From Chimonanthus salicifolius (Eukaryota; Streptophyta; Magnoliopsida; Laurales; Calycanthaceae): 64,000 nt of DNA. Shown here piece after piece: positions 35,282 to 49,298 of this stretch. How positions within the stretch are numbered: position 1 is the stretch's first letter; every line of letters starts with the position of its first letter. The notes under the pieces are model-generated. The model saw nothing but the letters and a program-made list of their open reading frames with translations, ran no database searches and had not been told where the DNA came from. The translations under genes were made by a program, and so were the position numbers. The DNA lies in NCBI GenBank assembly GCA_013350335.1, contig CM023540.1:31103175-31167174 (forward strand). The letters run 5' to 3'.

Positions 35282-38200
35282 ATGGCATGGCCACAGTCTC
35301 TCTCTCTTTCTTCTTCTTTACCCTTTTCCAATCATATTTCTACATGCTCAGGAAGAAAAATCCGTTCTTCTCTTTCCACTTCATTTCCATCCAAACGCAA
35401 CAACATTAAGAAGAGAAACAACTATCTGCGCCAAAAGCTCCTCAGAACCCTCACAAAACCCAATCCTCCTCTTCAAATTCCTCAAAACGACAACCTACAA
35501 AACCTGCCCAATGAAATTCCCACCAGTTTCTCCGAACAAAATGAAGAAAATCAACAACAAAAAGAAAAAGAAGAACAACAAGATGAAGAGGAAGAACAAC
35601 AACAACATCAACAAATGGTCTCTAATTCTACGGAAATTCCAAAGACTTTGGATTTTGATGCTCGAAAGGAATTTATCAACCTCGCCTTTTCTTTCTTGGG
35701 ATTGTTCATTTTCCAAACCGTATGCGCTGTTTGGGTTCTGGGTTCTGCTGATATTGCTGGGAATTCGAATGCCGAGGTTCAAATGGTGGATAAGGTGAAA
35801 AATGGGGATATGGGTATTCATTCAGGTGAGTCAGAATTTGAAAAGAAAGTGTCAGAGATTCAGGTTTTGGCAAGGGAGGCTCGGGTAATTGAGCGGAGAA
35901 AGTCAGGAAATTCGCATTCTTTGTCGTCGTCTTCGAATTTGGATAATGGTGATGGTGTCATTGTTGAAACTGCGACTTCCAGGATTAGAAGTGATATCCA
36001 AAAAGGGGTGGAGAGGCGATTGCTTAAGTTACAGAAGAGCATTCGATCCCGTAGTGAAAGGTCTCCAAAATCGTTGAGTTCAGATGCAGAAGTTGGGAAC
36101 TTGCCGTTCCGGAAAAAACCTGCTCTTCGATTCTCTTCGATGAAAGCTAGAAATGAACCAAAGGGCTTTGGGGGTTCGAAAAATAAGAAAAACAGTTCAT
36201 TGGATCAAGAAGAACAAAATGGAGATGCAACTGATGGTAATTCTCTGGAGGAAAAAGAAGAGTTGCATTGGTTGAGTGATGAAACTCTCAAAGGTATTAT
36301 CTTGAAAGCTCAGGCAAACGAACAAGCGGGAAGAGAACCATTTATTGGTTTTGGTTCTGTGGAGGAAATGAATTTCTTTCGAGCATTAGTAAGGAAGTTC
36401 GAAAGAGAAGGAGAGAATGCAAAAGAGTGGATGGAAAAGAAAATACGGAGCATTGATCTGAGCAATGGTATGGCATCTGAATTCTTTTTTACATATGCAG
36501 ACTGTAGAATGTATAGATGGATTTTTAGCTTCAAGAAATTCTTATATACTTGATACTTCAAGATGTACTATGTCAAAACATAGGATCCACATGATGGCTT
36601 GCCTTAATAGGGTCTACAAAGCTGAAATTTCAGTGTCTTTTTTTTCAGTCATATGACAGTGACATGTTATGAATTGTTACCATCGATTATTGCATCTTGG
36701 AGTACCCAAGTGTGACTCTTTATGTTTGTGTGTGCGTGCATATTGCATGTGTATAATGCATGTTTCTGTATACTTGTGTGAAAACAACAAGCAAAATATG
36801 TAAGATACTACAAAAAAAATGAGGCATTTCTGGTGCTATAAATAGAGCATCTCTCTTGACCAATTATTTGTGAGAACATCCACCTCCCCATATGTTCCAC
36901 ACGAGCACGAACAAACTGATATCATGGACCAACATGACTACTTTATCATTGTTGTAAGATTTAATCATCATGGTACCTTTTCAGTTCATCACCATCATAG
37001 TCTCTTCTTTTCAATTATCTGAGTAAATATGTGCTTGGATCACTGTAAGTAGCAACCCTCTTTTGTGGCAGTACCTTCACACAATACTTCCTTGAATGCT
37101 GTGATATTGCATTCATTTGATGCTCTCTCTACCACCTGCCTGGAAAAAACCAACTTGAACTGACCCTTTTTCATCTTAAGTATGCATCAGCAACTCACTG
37201 GCACTTCTTTTTTTAACTATTATTGACTGATCAATTGCATTGTTTTGTACTTTGCCACCTAAATGTCACAAGCCATATGTTTTTGGTAGGCTTGAGTGGA
37301 AATGTGAATGCAAAAAGCCAACCCCCGATAGGTAGCTTTGATGGCTTTGAAGATTGTGACATTATAAGCCACAGTCAGATTTTGAATATCTGCCATTAAA
37401 TTCTGAATCAAGTTGGCCGAACAGGATTTGATTTTTTCCTACAGGACTATAGATAGATAAACAGTTTTAGCTGCAATTGGTGATCCAACATTGTAGGTCA
37501 TACTATGGATTAATTTTCTTCATGAATAATGGAAACCCAGATGCCCAAAGCTGCCTGCACATTCATTCTGAGTATATATACTGTCTTTTTCTTCTATAAT
37601 AAAGCATTGATTTTATGTATTATCTTATATAATTTATCTTTCAAAAAAATTAAGATCCTCCGACAATGATTTGGTAAAATATTCATTGTAGTTGTTAGCA
37701 TCTGCAAAATCACTTCAGTTCCAGTAAGATAAATATCACTAGTGAGGAGATGGAAAAACATTTACTGAATGTTGGCTGGTTAAGGGCTCTCTCATGTCAA
37801 TTAGATTCAAGTTTACATATTCCTATCAGTGACGGTGGATTTATTCACGGCTCAACTTGAAAAAAAAAAGAGTGCAAACTGTCCTTAGTCTATAACATGA
37901 GGAAGAAATGCGGGTATTTTTGGCAGTCAATTATGGTTTTTCCCGAATGATTTTGTGGTTACTTATGCTGGGGAAACTGGTTACCCATTTTGAGTTATTA
38001 ACCTGTTTCTTGCTTTCCTTTAGTTATCCAAGAATCCATTTTAGGGGCATCCAATTATTCGATTTTCTGAAGTTATCATGCGTGCACTTATTTGGGAGTT
38101 GTAAAGGGAATATGGTCATGTGCTGCAGGTTGTGATGCCATTTGATGCTTTTATTGTATATTAGAAAAACAAATGTAGTTTATTTAGAATTTTCCTAGTG

Positions 38201-41200
38201 TTTGTTTCAGTAAAACTTTTGTTTTCACTTTAATATTGTCACTATTTTTTTTTTTTTTTACAATTGAACAATAGATTGTTAGTTTCCTAATGTAACTTGT
38301 ATTTTCATATCATGAGCTTTAAGTTGTTGGTTGGGATTGTATCACAGTTCTCTGTCATGTGCTATTTTCATGTTGAAACATCTTCTCCATACTGTACGTT
38401 GATTTCTTTCTATATTACTTGAGGAGTTGGATACATGTGTGTGTAATGGCTTCCTCTCCCCGCTTACCCCCCACCTCATTCAGTACCTCTGAATAGGTGA
38501 AGGTTGCCAGCAGAATAGACTGTCAACAGTGGCAAGCAATCTCACTGTGTTTTCCATTGGCGGTTCTTGACTGAGAACTACTGATAAAAACTAACACTTC
38601 CATTTGTATGAAAAATAACTAGACATTGCACATTACTCATGTTCTTTCCATCACTATTCTCTGCCATGGTTGAGATGTTTGGAATTTCTAACCGTACATA
38701 CTAAAACTGTGGCAATGTTTATTTATTTGTAGGCAGCACACGGAAAGTTAGCCATGAAAAATCTAAAGAATCTGTGAGGCCAGATCAAATGACAGAATCA
38801 GTTGTACAAGGAAACATATCTGATGTCATTGGCAAGTTAGTCGAAAGATCTGAGAGTGAGCATAGCACATCTGTCAGCAGTGTTGAAAATGGTAATAGAT
38901 ATCAGAAGAATTTTCGGAATGACCCTTCCGCTGAAGAGAATAGTTTACATGATAAAAGCTATGTTTCCCAAAGTTCTATAGGAGCCGGTAAACAAAAGAA
39001 AGGCTCCCTCACTGAAATTAAATCAAGGGAGTCTCTTCATTCTGAAAATGTAAATCAGGGTACTTCCTCAGCACATGGAAAGCAGATCAGATCAAGTAAA
39101 AATGGCAGTTCCAACTCACAGTCGGGAGCTAGACGAGTCAAACAATCAGTTCTTCATAAGGTCAAAGATGGCAAGTCAAGTCTTGAGAACGATTTATGGT
39201 GGCTTGGTCTTCCATATGTTCTGGTACGAAAGACTTGCTCAAATATTCAGAAGATAGATGACATCATATTCTTGCATAGACTTCCATGTAGATCTTCCAC
39301 AATTCACAAGTTTGTGGCAACTCATTTATGTGCACATGATGTAATGCACTCTAATATGGACCGTCTAAAGTCTATACCTCAACTCCAGATGTAGCATATC
39401 CCTGGAGCCTACTGGGCAGACAATTCTAACCACCCAATTTGTGGAACTCAGGTGGATGATATAAAGGAAAATTGTTAGCAATCTAATTCAACAGGCCAAA
39501 TCATATGATTAGGATTGTCTTACCAGCATCATTTTCGTCCCTGCCGCACTCACAATAGGTCCTGCATTTTGGATTGTGTATTGGTAAAAACGTGTCCATG
39601 TGCATAGTAGATGTGTTGAGTTGTGAAAGATAAATGCTGTAGCCTGGTTTTTCTATCATTTCTCAATGAGCTGTGGAAGGCACAACCATAGTCCAGTCAG
39701 TCTATCATTTCTTGGTAGTGAATTGTATGATTTTATTCTGTCATATTTGAAAAGTCTATTTTATGTGTTATTTTTCGTTCTGTTCTTCGACCAATGTTTT
39801 TGACCCTGTTATTTTCTTCTCTTTTGTTATTACTGTTTCTAGTGGGTGGTGGAGTGTTGGTATTAGAGTGGGATGAGGGGGTTAGTTCGCAAGAGGAGAC
39901 TCCAAGGTTTCGAGACATTATCTCTAAAAATTCATACTAAATTACATTGTTTAATTACATTATCTCCTATAATGTAAAGCTAACCATGCCTAGCATATTG
40001 CCCATCTCCTAAAATTGTTGTCTATCAGGATGAGTATCCTCTTGAATGAGGGCATGAACCTTGTATACAAAGTAGTTGATTCCAACCGTACCGCTGTAAG
40101 TTACGAAATGGTTCTACTGGGTCCATATCAGTTGACAGTGATCAAAAGAAAGGGATATGAGGAAATTAGGATTTTTGGATTCTAGAACAGATTTATCCTA
40201 TCCCCTTACTATGACCATGTTAACTAGAAAACACGTTTTGAAACATGGACACTGCTTAACACAATGAAATAACATGCAATTACTTGCATTAGGTATTCCC
40301 AAGAGATGCCAAACATGTACTAAGACTAACATGACAAAAGCCGTGGTTCCTTTATGGAATACAGATGTCCTAACTCCTGTCTAGCAAGTTACCCTTGTAG
40401 TTAGCAATACTACATGTTTTTCTTTTTTTTGTTGTCCTTGATACAAGGTGTTTTTCCCCTTTACAAGTTTTAATGGCTTTGATACTATCCACTGTCTATC
40501 TTGTTTCAGGCTATTATTTTGTGTAGAGGTTCTGATGGTGAGGGTCCAAGAGGATTTTATTCCTTGAAAGTGAATTCAGAATTGGGAAGTGGAAATTCTT
40601 CATCATATACTATTGCTTTTGAGGACCGAGTTGATGCAACTAATTTCTGTTATCTACTGGAATCATTTTTTGAGGATCTCGGTGATTTTAGTGCAGATGT
40701 AGTTCCATTATCAATAAAGGTAAGCCTTGGTTTTATGATTGTCATCAAGTTTTGCCCATATATTTATTTCTTCTCGTGCTCCCATGACAGGCAGCCAATT
40801 CTTTGAATTCAATGAATGTTACACTGCTTAGAAATTCCAAAATGAAGAAAAGGATTATCACGTGAAGCATAGCAATTTTTGAAATTTAACCTTATAGTTT
40901 AAGGTTCATTGAGATGTTTTTTCAATTCCCTCGATAAGCTGGAGAAAGGCATTGATGTTGATGATTAGAAATCTCCCCTCTTCCACATCTTCCCCCCAAT
41001 TCTCTTCAGTCTGATTTTTGTTGGAAAAGGGTGGAGGTATGTTGCTTTGAGATTCCAGGCACCGCGAAAAAAGGAAATCACTTTAGTTGGGACTCTCTGT
41101 TTTTTCCATGCTGAAGTCGATAAGCTTGACTCTGATAATGATTTATGGCGGGAAATTCAGGACTAAAGTATTATTCCTAATGTGTTTTTTATTTCCGTTT

Positions 41201-41490
41201 CACCTCAAATGCATAGAGGAACTGATGATCATTCGCCCTGCCTAAAGCTTAACTGTTTGAATTTGGGATCCATCCAACTGCACTTAATGTGTTGTCCTAT
41301 TTTCATTGCAAGAACAGCCAAAAGCCGCATTAAATTCATAATCATTGAATCTGTTTAGGAACTTGAAGTGCGAGTGAAGTCAAAAGGCGTGAAGGTGATT
41401 GTTGTTAGGAAGGGACAACTTCAACTTTATGCTGGACAACCACTTGAGGATGTTGAGGCATCTCTCCGTTTGATTTTGGAAAGAAAATGA
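35282..41490 (+). CDS. plant-type protein of unknown function, probably plastid-targeted, one membrane segment
   Basis: Four exons: 35282-36467, 38733-39223, 40510-40719 and 41359-41490, all GT-AG and in phase, giving 672 residues. I do not recognise a named gene. The N-terminus (MAWPQSLSLSSS) is Ser/Thr- and Arg-rich with few acids, as in chloroplast transit peptides. A Gln/Glu-rich segment (about 85-112) precedes one hydrophobic stretch (about 131-155). A charged, Ser/Lys-rich, probably disordered middle follows, ending in a helical, charged block near the end of exon 1. The last two exons form a compact domain: ILCRGSDGEGPRGFYSLKV, TIAFEDRVDATNFCYLLE and SFFEDLGDFSADVVPLSIK, then VKSKGVKVIVVRKGQLQLY. 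This domain looks folded and is probably the conserved part. The start is the first in-frame ATG after an upstream non-ATG open frame. The 2.3-kb first intron holds nothing I could identify. Confidence 0.85.
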
Positions 41491-44400
41491 AGACTAGAGA
41501 CGACCAACTACATTGCGAAATGAAGAAAATGAAAGCAGGTGTTTCCTCCTACCTCGTTATGTTTTGCAACACAACTATAGCTTGTACATGTTTTTAGAAT
41601 TTTGATCCTTGCATGTAATGAGGTTGTCAATTGTCCATGTTTTTGGTCAAGCATTACCATTCATGAGTCTGGAATTAGGAAATTCCTGCATGCATTCATT
41701 GCTGTGGCCTTCATATTCACATGTTAATGAGTGTGGTAGAGATGCGAGCACTTAATATGGTTCCCGTTGTCGTGCTACTTCACTTGCATCAGGGCCCATG
41801 GTTGGATTAGTCGTCTTATTGTGGATAGTAAATGGTTAATGATAGAAAACCCCCTGTTGAAGGATGCAGTTTATGCTCTCTACCATATTGGATCCAGTGA
41901 CCTGAAAATTGAAACATAATCCTGAAATATTTTCTTATCAACACAGGGAGGCAAGGGTAGGTGAAGCTTTGCAATTGATCTGAGTTCAGCTTGAATTTAC
42001 TTTCGGGAGAAGATCCATTCATCTTCATCTGGAAATTTTTCATGCTTCCTCAGTTGATGGATGCTACGTATGCTTGAGTGGGTTACTGAAAGGGAGTTTT
42101 AACATTGAAAATGCAATGCGTAGTGCGTTTAAGTGCAGGTATCTATGCTCAGAAATCAAGGAATGCGCTTGAGATTTACTGCCTTTCATGTTTGCATCTT
42201 AATCTGATCCATGTGAGCTTTTTCACCTCATGTCTTGAATAATTGGAACTTGCAAAGTGATGCCGTCTGGAATGGAAGTTGAAGCCATCGGCATTGTCTG
42301 TGTGCAGATCCTGACCAATTTTTGTGATTCCAACTTTATGCTTTTGACATTTTCTTTTTCCTCTGGTTTTCCAAAGGATTTTTAAGTTTGTGATCTTTTT
42401 TCTCGTTTTGTTTCATTTCTAGATTGTAAAATTTCAAACTATTACCCAGGACCTGCCTGGGTACGGCTTCATGTATGTATCTAACATTTGAGGTAGTAAA
42501 AATAAATGATACCATTTTCAGTAGCTTCTCTGTTTGTTTATTTTGTGAACAGATTGCATTCAAGGGGAAAATGTTTGCAAGAAGATTTATCCATAATGGA
42601 TTCATTATTTGTAGAAATATATTGATGAAATGATGAACATCTGCACTTTCTATTCATGTCAAATCCCCATTTGATTGCCTACCCATTTTTGAATCCACCT
42701 TCTGAAAATGTCCCTTTTTTTTTTTTCTTCCAAATTAAGGTTCTTCCCTTTAGGACAGGTCCCACTCAAAGTGCACTGGCCTTGCTATATGACTGGACTT
42801 GACCGGAATATTTCAGGAACCATGTACATGTATTGGTTAGATGACTCTCCATTCCCCGGTTGGGTGTTGGACTGTTGGTTTAGTCTGTATATTAAATGTA
42901 GATTTTTTCCACAAGTAAATTCAAAAAAAATGTAGATTTTTCCAACAAATCCGTTTCTACAGTCCAACAGCTCTGCTGACTAAGACCTAATCTTAAAGAT
43001 CTCAAGAATTTTTTTTGCTTGATACACTAAAGAGCCTAGCCTGCAAAATAGGGCTTGGTAGGGATGTTTGAAATGTGACCTGTTTCAATATACAGGGCTA
43101 GAAAATGTCCAAAAGCCTAAAATCCAAAATGACCCAGTTTACAAAAATCAGTGCTTGGCGTAGGGAAGGCCCAACTCGAGGTCCCCCTTTTTTTAATGAT
43201 GGATTTTATTTAGCCTGTGCCATTTCTATCCTTGAGGAAAAAAAAAAAAAAAAACACTTGTGTTTGAGTGGGATATGGAAGTTTCAATGAAACCATAATA
43301 AGTTCACCATATGTATGAAAAAATGAATTAATTTCTGAGTTTCTCACATATAAATCCAAAAAAAAAAAAGAATTAATTAAAATGGTGAAGACCCATCATA
43401 TCCAAGTGTTATGGTATTGATCCACCAGTCCACTCTAATAAATAGTCCATATATAATGTAGCTTTTACTCGATTGCCTGAATATGAATTATTGTGTTTTG
43501 GTTATAAAGTATTATGTTTCCTCTAACCTGAATTTCTTCAAAAGAAGCTTTGGTTTTAAACCTTAAAGAGTCCCCAATTTTCTAAAAACCTCATTGTAGT
43601 TAAAAGTTAGAATCCCTAATAAATTGTTTGATTTTAATATGAATAGTTTGTAAAATGTTAAGTATTGCATGGACCGACGTGAACTTGTCAGGTTTCTAGG
43701 ATAAAGCTGCCCAGCTCAATGACGTTGGGAGCCAGCCCATTGAGCTGATCCACAACAAGGTTTGGAGACGAAAGCCCACTTTATAATATTTGATTGGTTT
43801 TGTGAATGACAGGTCTGGCTTTTTTTTTTTTTTTTGAAAAAATTCTTTTTAAAAAATCGAAAAAAGCTGCTTTTAAAAAAAAAATTGAAAAATTGGCTGA
43901 TATTTGAAATATCGGCCCAGGCCCACAGCCGATTTCTTTTTTCTTTGGCGGAAACGTAAAATCCATGGAATGCCTGTCAGGAACCTCCCCAATTAGAATC
44001 ACTTTCAGCTGGGTGACAATCACCCTAGGGCCCGGGTGGAGTCCCAACAGAAATGAATTCAAAAAATATTTTCAAAGTGATACTTCTCATAAAAAAATCA
44101 GATCCATTGAATATAAAAAGCTATGATTTATAAGGGTTCAAAGATCGCGACAAAAATGAAAACAGTTTTGAATGGATTTTTAATCTAACAATGAGAACTC
44201 CTCAAATGAGTTCATATTGGATAAGAATACAATTCATAAGAGATTGATTCGTGTGAGAACGAGAAATGGTGATTTCATATCCCTAATAAACTCCTCATGG
44301 AGCCCAAGTCGCATTTGGATGAGGGAAATTTTTTGTATAGCCCATCTCTGCTGCCCTAGCGGTTCGAACCAACTTTCTATCAAAAATCAAAATCATCATA

Positions 44401-44970
44401 GAAAAATATCAATGCAGTCTATTATGTAAATTAAGTGTTACTATATTATCACGACTGGTATGTATCTCTTCACAAATGAAACATCTCATCCCATTTTTGG
44501 GATAACACGTATATCACATATACCAAGGTATTAACATATACATGACAGAGAAAATCAGTTTAATACAACAGATTTAGCAAATTTATTTACAGCTAAATGA
44601 AACACTATCATAATTGAGCAAAATTAGAGAGAGGAGAGGTGAGCTCCCTTAATGTCATGATTGCAAGTGAAACCCAGAAAAGCAGAACGGTTATGGTCTT
44701 TAAGGCTACCTGAGCTGAAAAATCCAATCTATTGGCAAATAGATTACCACTTTGATAGCTGCATACAAAAATGGAACAAGATTCCCAAGGGTGAAAATTG
44801 CAGGCAGCACTGACCTCTTGGTTTGCATTTGGATGTACCCCATACCACCGGCTGTTTATATTGTGTAAATGGATGCTCCGCGGAGTGGTAAGTCATCCGT
44901 GTATTCAAACATCTTTGATAAAGGGTACATTAGAATGTACCTCTGAGCACTCAAATGTTACCTTGTAATC
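41491..44970. other. intergenic between two convergent genes
   Basis: The flanking genes converge here. The first several hundred bases are probably 3' UTR and downstream sequence of the unknown gene. The remainder has poly-A/T runs and short repeat-like segments; a small open frame on the minus strand at 43781-44062 shows no family signature. No supported gene. Confidence 0.55.
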
Positions 44971-47900
44971 TTAGACAAGTTGCACAACAGCAGCCACCCG
45001 CAAGGCTCCACCTTGAAGGAGATCTGCAAGCTCATCAAATAGCAATGCGGTACGCCAACCCCATCCCTTGGGAGCTTTGGGTAAAAGAGTCCCTGTCTGT
45101 TTAAAGCTTCCAAAAACCATAACTTCTCGCTTTGATGGACAAATTAACTGGGTAAACAAGAAATATGATTAAAAACGTCAGCATGTGAAACTTAATGCTA
45201 CTATACTAGTGCCCAAAAAAAAAAAAACACATTTTTACCTGATATCGAGCTGTAACTTTTTCTCGAGAATCAACATACATGTGAACCTGTGGAATGAAGA
45301 GTTAGTGTCATATGATAAACTATAAGTTTGCTAAATTTGGTAAAAGCATTACCTTTCTTGCATAATCTGTCATTTCTGCCTTCCGACGGTGGAGAAACAA
45401 TCCTGAAATACAGAATAATTAGAAAGAAACATCATATGGTCCGTTTTATCATTACAAAAAATAAGGGACCTCATCCAGTTTTCATTTGAATATAATCAAA
45501 TAGATCATATCAACCCTACAACTCATCAGTGATCCAATTGATCCTGATCGACCGCTATAGGCCATCTTATGGATGGGCCAAGGATGCAATTTTGCAGAAA
45601 TCATCAACCTAGACATTTAAGCCATTTTCCTTTCAGTAATGCTTGATTTAAACAAAATTCTTGTTAATTGCACTTTTAGGCTATGGTCATCAATGGGACC
45701 ATTGGCTTTTTCTTTAAGAAAATCATTTTGCGTGAAACAAGCCCAAAGGATTAGGGCTGTGCCTTTCAAAAAATCTGCTATAAGGTGTTTTTATGGTCAT
45801 CCAGATGCAACTTTAGTTTTAATGCTAAGAGAAACATTACCAAGAGTTCGGCGCCCTTGAGGATCTTCATCATTAAAAGCTTGCACACTGACCTAAAGCC
45901 ATAACAGTCAAGTTTAATCGTATATACAGACTAAAAAATGCCTGAAATGGATGAAACTCGACTAATAACTGTCAAATACCTTCCACAATGAACCTGCATA
46001 AAATACTTCTGGTGAGTGCTTCACTTGCCCATCAGTAAGCCGGTGCACATCCTCAAATTCTACCCTGAGATTCCAGTGAAGAAATTCACAATAAGGAGAG
46101 TTAAAAAAACAAGGAAAAAGAATCTGAGCTCAATAAATATTTTAAAAATACAAACAAGGTTCAGAGGTATCAGCTACTAAAGGGTAGGGACAGGACTAAA
46201 AATTAGACCATCAAGGCAACAAACTAAGGGGGAAAAAAGACTTAGAAAAATGCAAAAACTTCTGCAGCATGATCATTCTCAGAAACATGCTGGCTTCAGT
46301 ACAAAAAGTAGCATGTGGAAGTAAATCAATATTGAACAAAATCACACGCATATTATCCTTAGTTCCTTATTCCCCTATATTATCCAAGACATTTCTAATA
46401 TGCTTTCACAAGATATAGCCATAAATCGTTTCTACAGATAGCCATGACATAAAGTAGAATGTCATCATATTACCATTATCTCCATTGTCATTGAAACCTT
46501 CTCCTATCTATTTGGTATTGGATCATGAGTTCTACTATTATTCCACTTGATACTCCATATTCTCAAACTCCACAAACTAACATATCATTTTTACTGCTTT
46601 AGGTTGACTATTTGTTGTCCTCCCCTCCGAATTCCTTGAATTTGTAGCATTTCAGTTCCTCATAATGGGGATGCTTTCATCCTCTACATACATGCCCAAA
46701 CCATCTTAGATAATATTCCTTGCTTTTCCTTTTGCTGGAACTACTTGCAAATTTTCCATGATGTATTTATTCCTAACACTGTCCTTTCTTATTACTCCAC
46801 ATCCAACAGACACATCCCACCCACTGTACAATATTATTGGCATTTCCTCATTGCCTTACATTCAGCTTCACATATTAATGCAGGTGCAGCAATCTTCTTA
46901 TAAAAATGGCATTTTCATCTTCACCTCTATATATTAATGTAGGACTAAGGATCATCTTAAAAAAATGCCATTTTAGACAAGATATACTTGAAATGGCATA
47001 ACACTATGCTAGCATGTCTTCCCTTCAACCATCTTACATTAATCCTATTAGTGGCACATCTCTAACCCTCCATCTTATTGTATGATTGCACCAAGAAAAG
47101 AGTCTAGCACGTTGCAGCACTAAGTTCTATTTTCAACTTTAAAACTTAGTTTATCACACAAAAACAGAAGGTATAAGAAACTCTAGAAAGAATAGCAAGA
47201 AATAGTAAATAGATTTGCACTTTTTAAGATTTGTCAACTTATCTCTTAAGAGAGAGAGAGATTCGTAAACATCCTTGAGAGCTCTATGTGCAGGTATGAC
47301 CTCTATATTCCTCAATTCGCATTGCATTACAAGGTTTCAAATTTAGAATTGACAAATGCTCATAATGGCTAGATATGTTTCTACAGTACAAGCACAACGA
47401 ACATGTCCACCATTATTAGCATACATTAGAAAATATCTCTTTAGTCTTGACAACTGGTTACTAGTTCACCTACTTTCTCTATCAACTTTTTTTATTGCTA
47501 CATTTGATCCCTTAAATGTACCATAAACTAGGTAGATGTAACCACTTCTCTTTTAGAAGATACATTGACATCACAACAGTTTCAAAAATTTATAGCGCTT
47601 AGTTGTTTAAAAAATGAAAAAAGTGCAATATAAGTAAGATGAGAGGCACATCTAGACAGAATCCTCTGCCTTGCCTAGCATAGAATTCAACTCATCAACT
47701 CTACTTTCAGATCTATCAACAAAAGTTCCATATATTCTTTTTTGTTTCCTCTAATTTTCATACCACTGGCCTCAAAACCATTCCTCTATAATTTTTTTTT
47801 AAAGACCAAGGTGTCCAGACCTCTTAGAGCACCTACTAATCCTTGAGGTATGTGCAAACCTCCTATCCAACCACACTGGGTAAACCTCCTTTATAGTTCT

Positions 47901-49253
47901 AGGTTATATAGTTGACTTCTTGTTTGACTAATTAGTATCATGTTGTCTACAAACAGCATACGAAGGGAACTTACTCCTAGATGCATGTTGCTCATGGCCG
48001 TCGTCGTCGTCATCATTAAAAACTTTGTCCCAACTATTCATGTCATTCATTAAATGTAACCAAGAGAATAAATAAAGGCACAAAGTGATCCTAGGTGAAA
48101 CCCAAATCAAACTGGGCTTTGCCATCTCTTCACGTGATGTTCTTAGACTTGTTACCTCCCCATGAAGCACTTTTATAATCCCGATATATTAATCAAAGGT
48201 GCATTTTTCTTCTCAATCTCTGCCATTTAATTACCTTAGCTCTTTCTTGTACACCTATAAACTAATAAAAACCATGTGAAAAGAAAATTTATATAAGGCT
48301 TAATGAGGGATTCACTCTAATACGCTTTCCTAAAGTTTCAATATATAGCTCATAAGTTTAATAACTTGGTAGTTTGCATAGTTCTAGTATTTCCTTTATT
48401 CCTTAAAAAGGGACCACAATGCTCTTCTCTAATCTCAGGAGTCGGGACATATTTTTCTCCAACTCAAAAGTTTTGCTAAAGAATCCAATGAACCAACTAA
48501 CGTCAATATCTAGGCGTCTGTTGAATAGCCAACATGAAAAGTATGGTCAATCAATATAACCTTAGGTGGTGCCATAAATAATCATAAGTGGGTCTCCATC
48601 GAGTCTTCAAAATGCAGCGACTTTTGGACATCTGCTTCAAGGTTTTAACTATCAGACTCAGTCTCAAACTCAGGAGGGACTGAGTTTAAGTTGTATTAGC
48701 TGAGCCCTACTTGGAATCAGGTGAAATTAATAGGACACAACCGAGTCGAATAGGACTCATCCGTATTAGGAGGGCCAAGTCCGAATCGACTCCGCATGGC
48801 AAGTTTTAAAACCTTGATCTGCTTATTCACCATTCTCATTCCTTGCCTTTCACTTCAGAAGTTCAATACTTCTGTATAGTTATTCCAAGTGCATTCTTTT
48901 GTGCTTCTGGCAGTGGATAAGTTGCTTCATCCTTGGTTTTCTCTGGGAAGCATTCAAATTCTCTATTATTTGGAATACCAATCTTGTAATGTTCCTTTGG
49001 GTCTTCTAAGACAAGCAGGTGTTTCCTATGGTCTTCTATTGTTGCTTGAAACGGTGAAAAGTCAAACCATATCCTGGGCTGCAATCAAAAAGAAGTTAAG
49101 AGGATTCAAAGTCAGGCTAGACTGTGCCTAGCTGGTGTGCCTGCTTCTTGGGTCTTGATCAGCATTATTGACAGGTGCCCCTTTTAGCTTGGTGTTTTGA
49201 TTTTGGTCTCCTTTCTTTTGTTTTCAGCTATGGGACTTGGCTCCCTTCCTTTA

Positions 49254-49298
<45 letters not shown>

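Noticed and set aside
43781..44062. 93-codon minus-strand open frame between genes
   Set aside because: It includes long poly-Lys/Phe from A/T runs and no recognisable domain.
44340..44400. tRNA-like T-arm GGTTCGAACC
   Set aside because: No matching acceptor, D or anticodon arms could be found around it.
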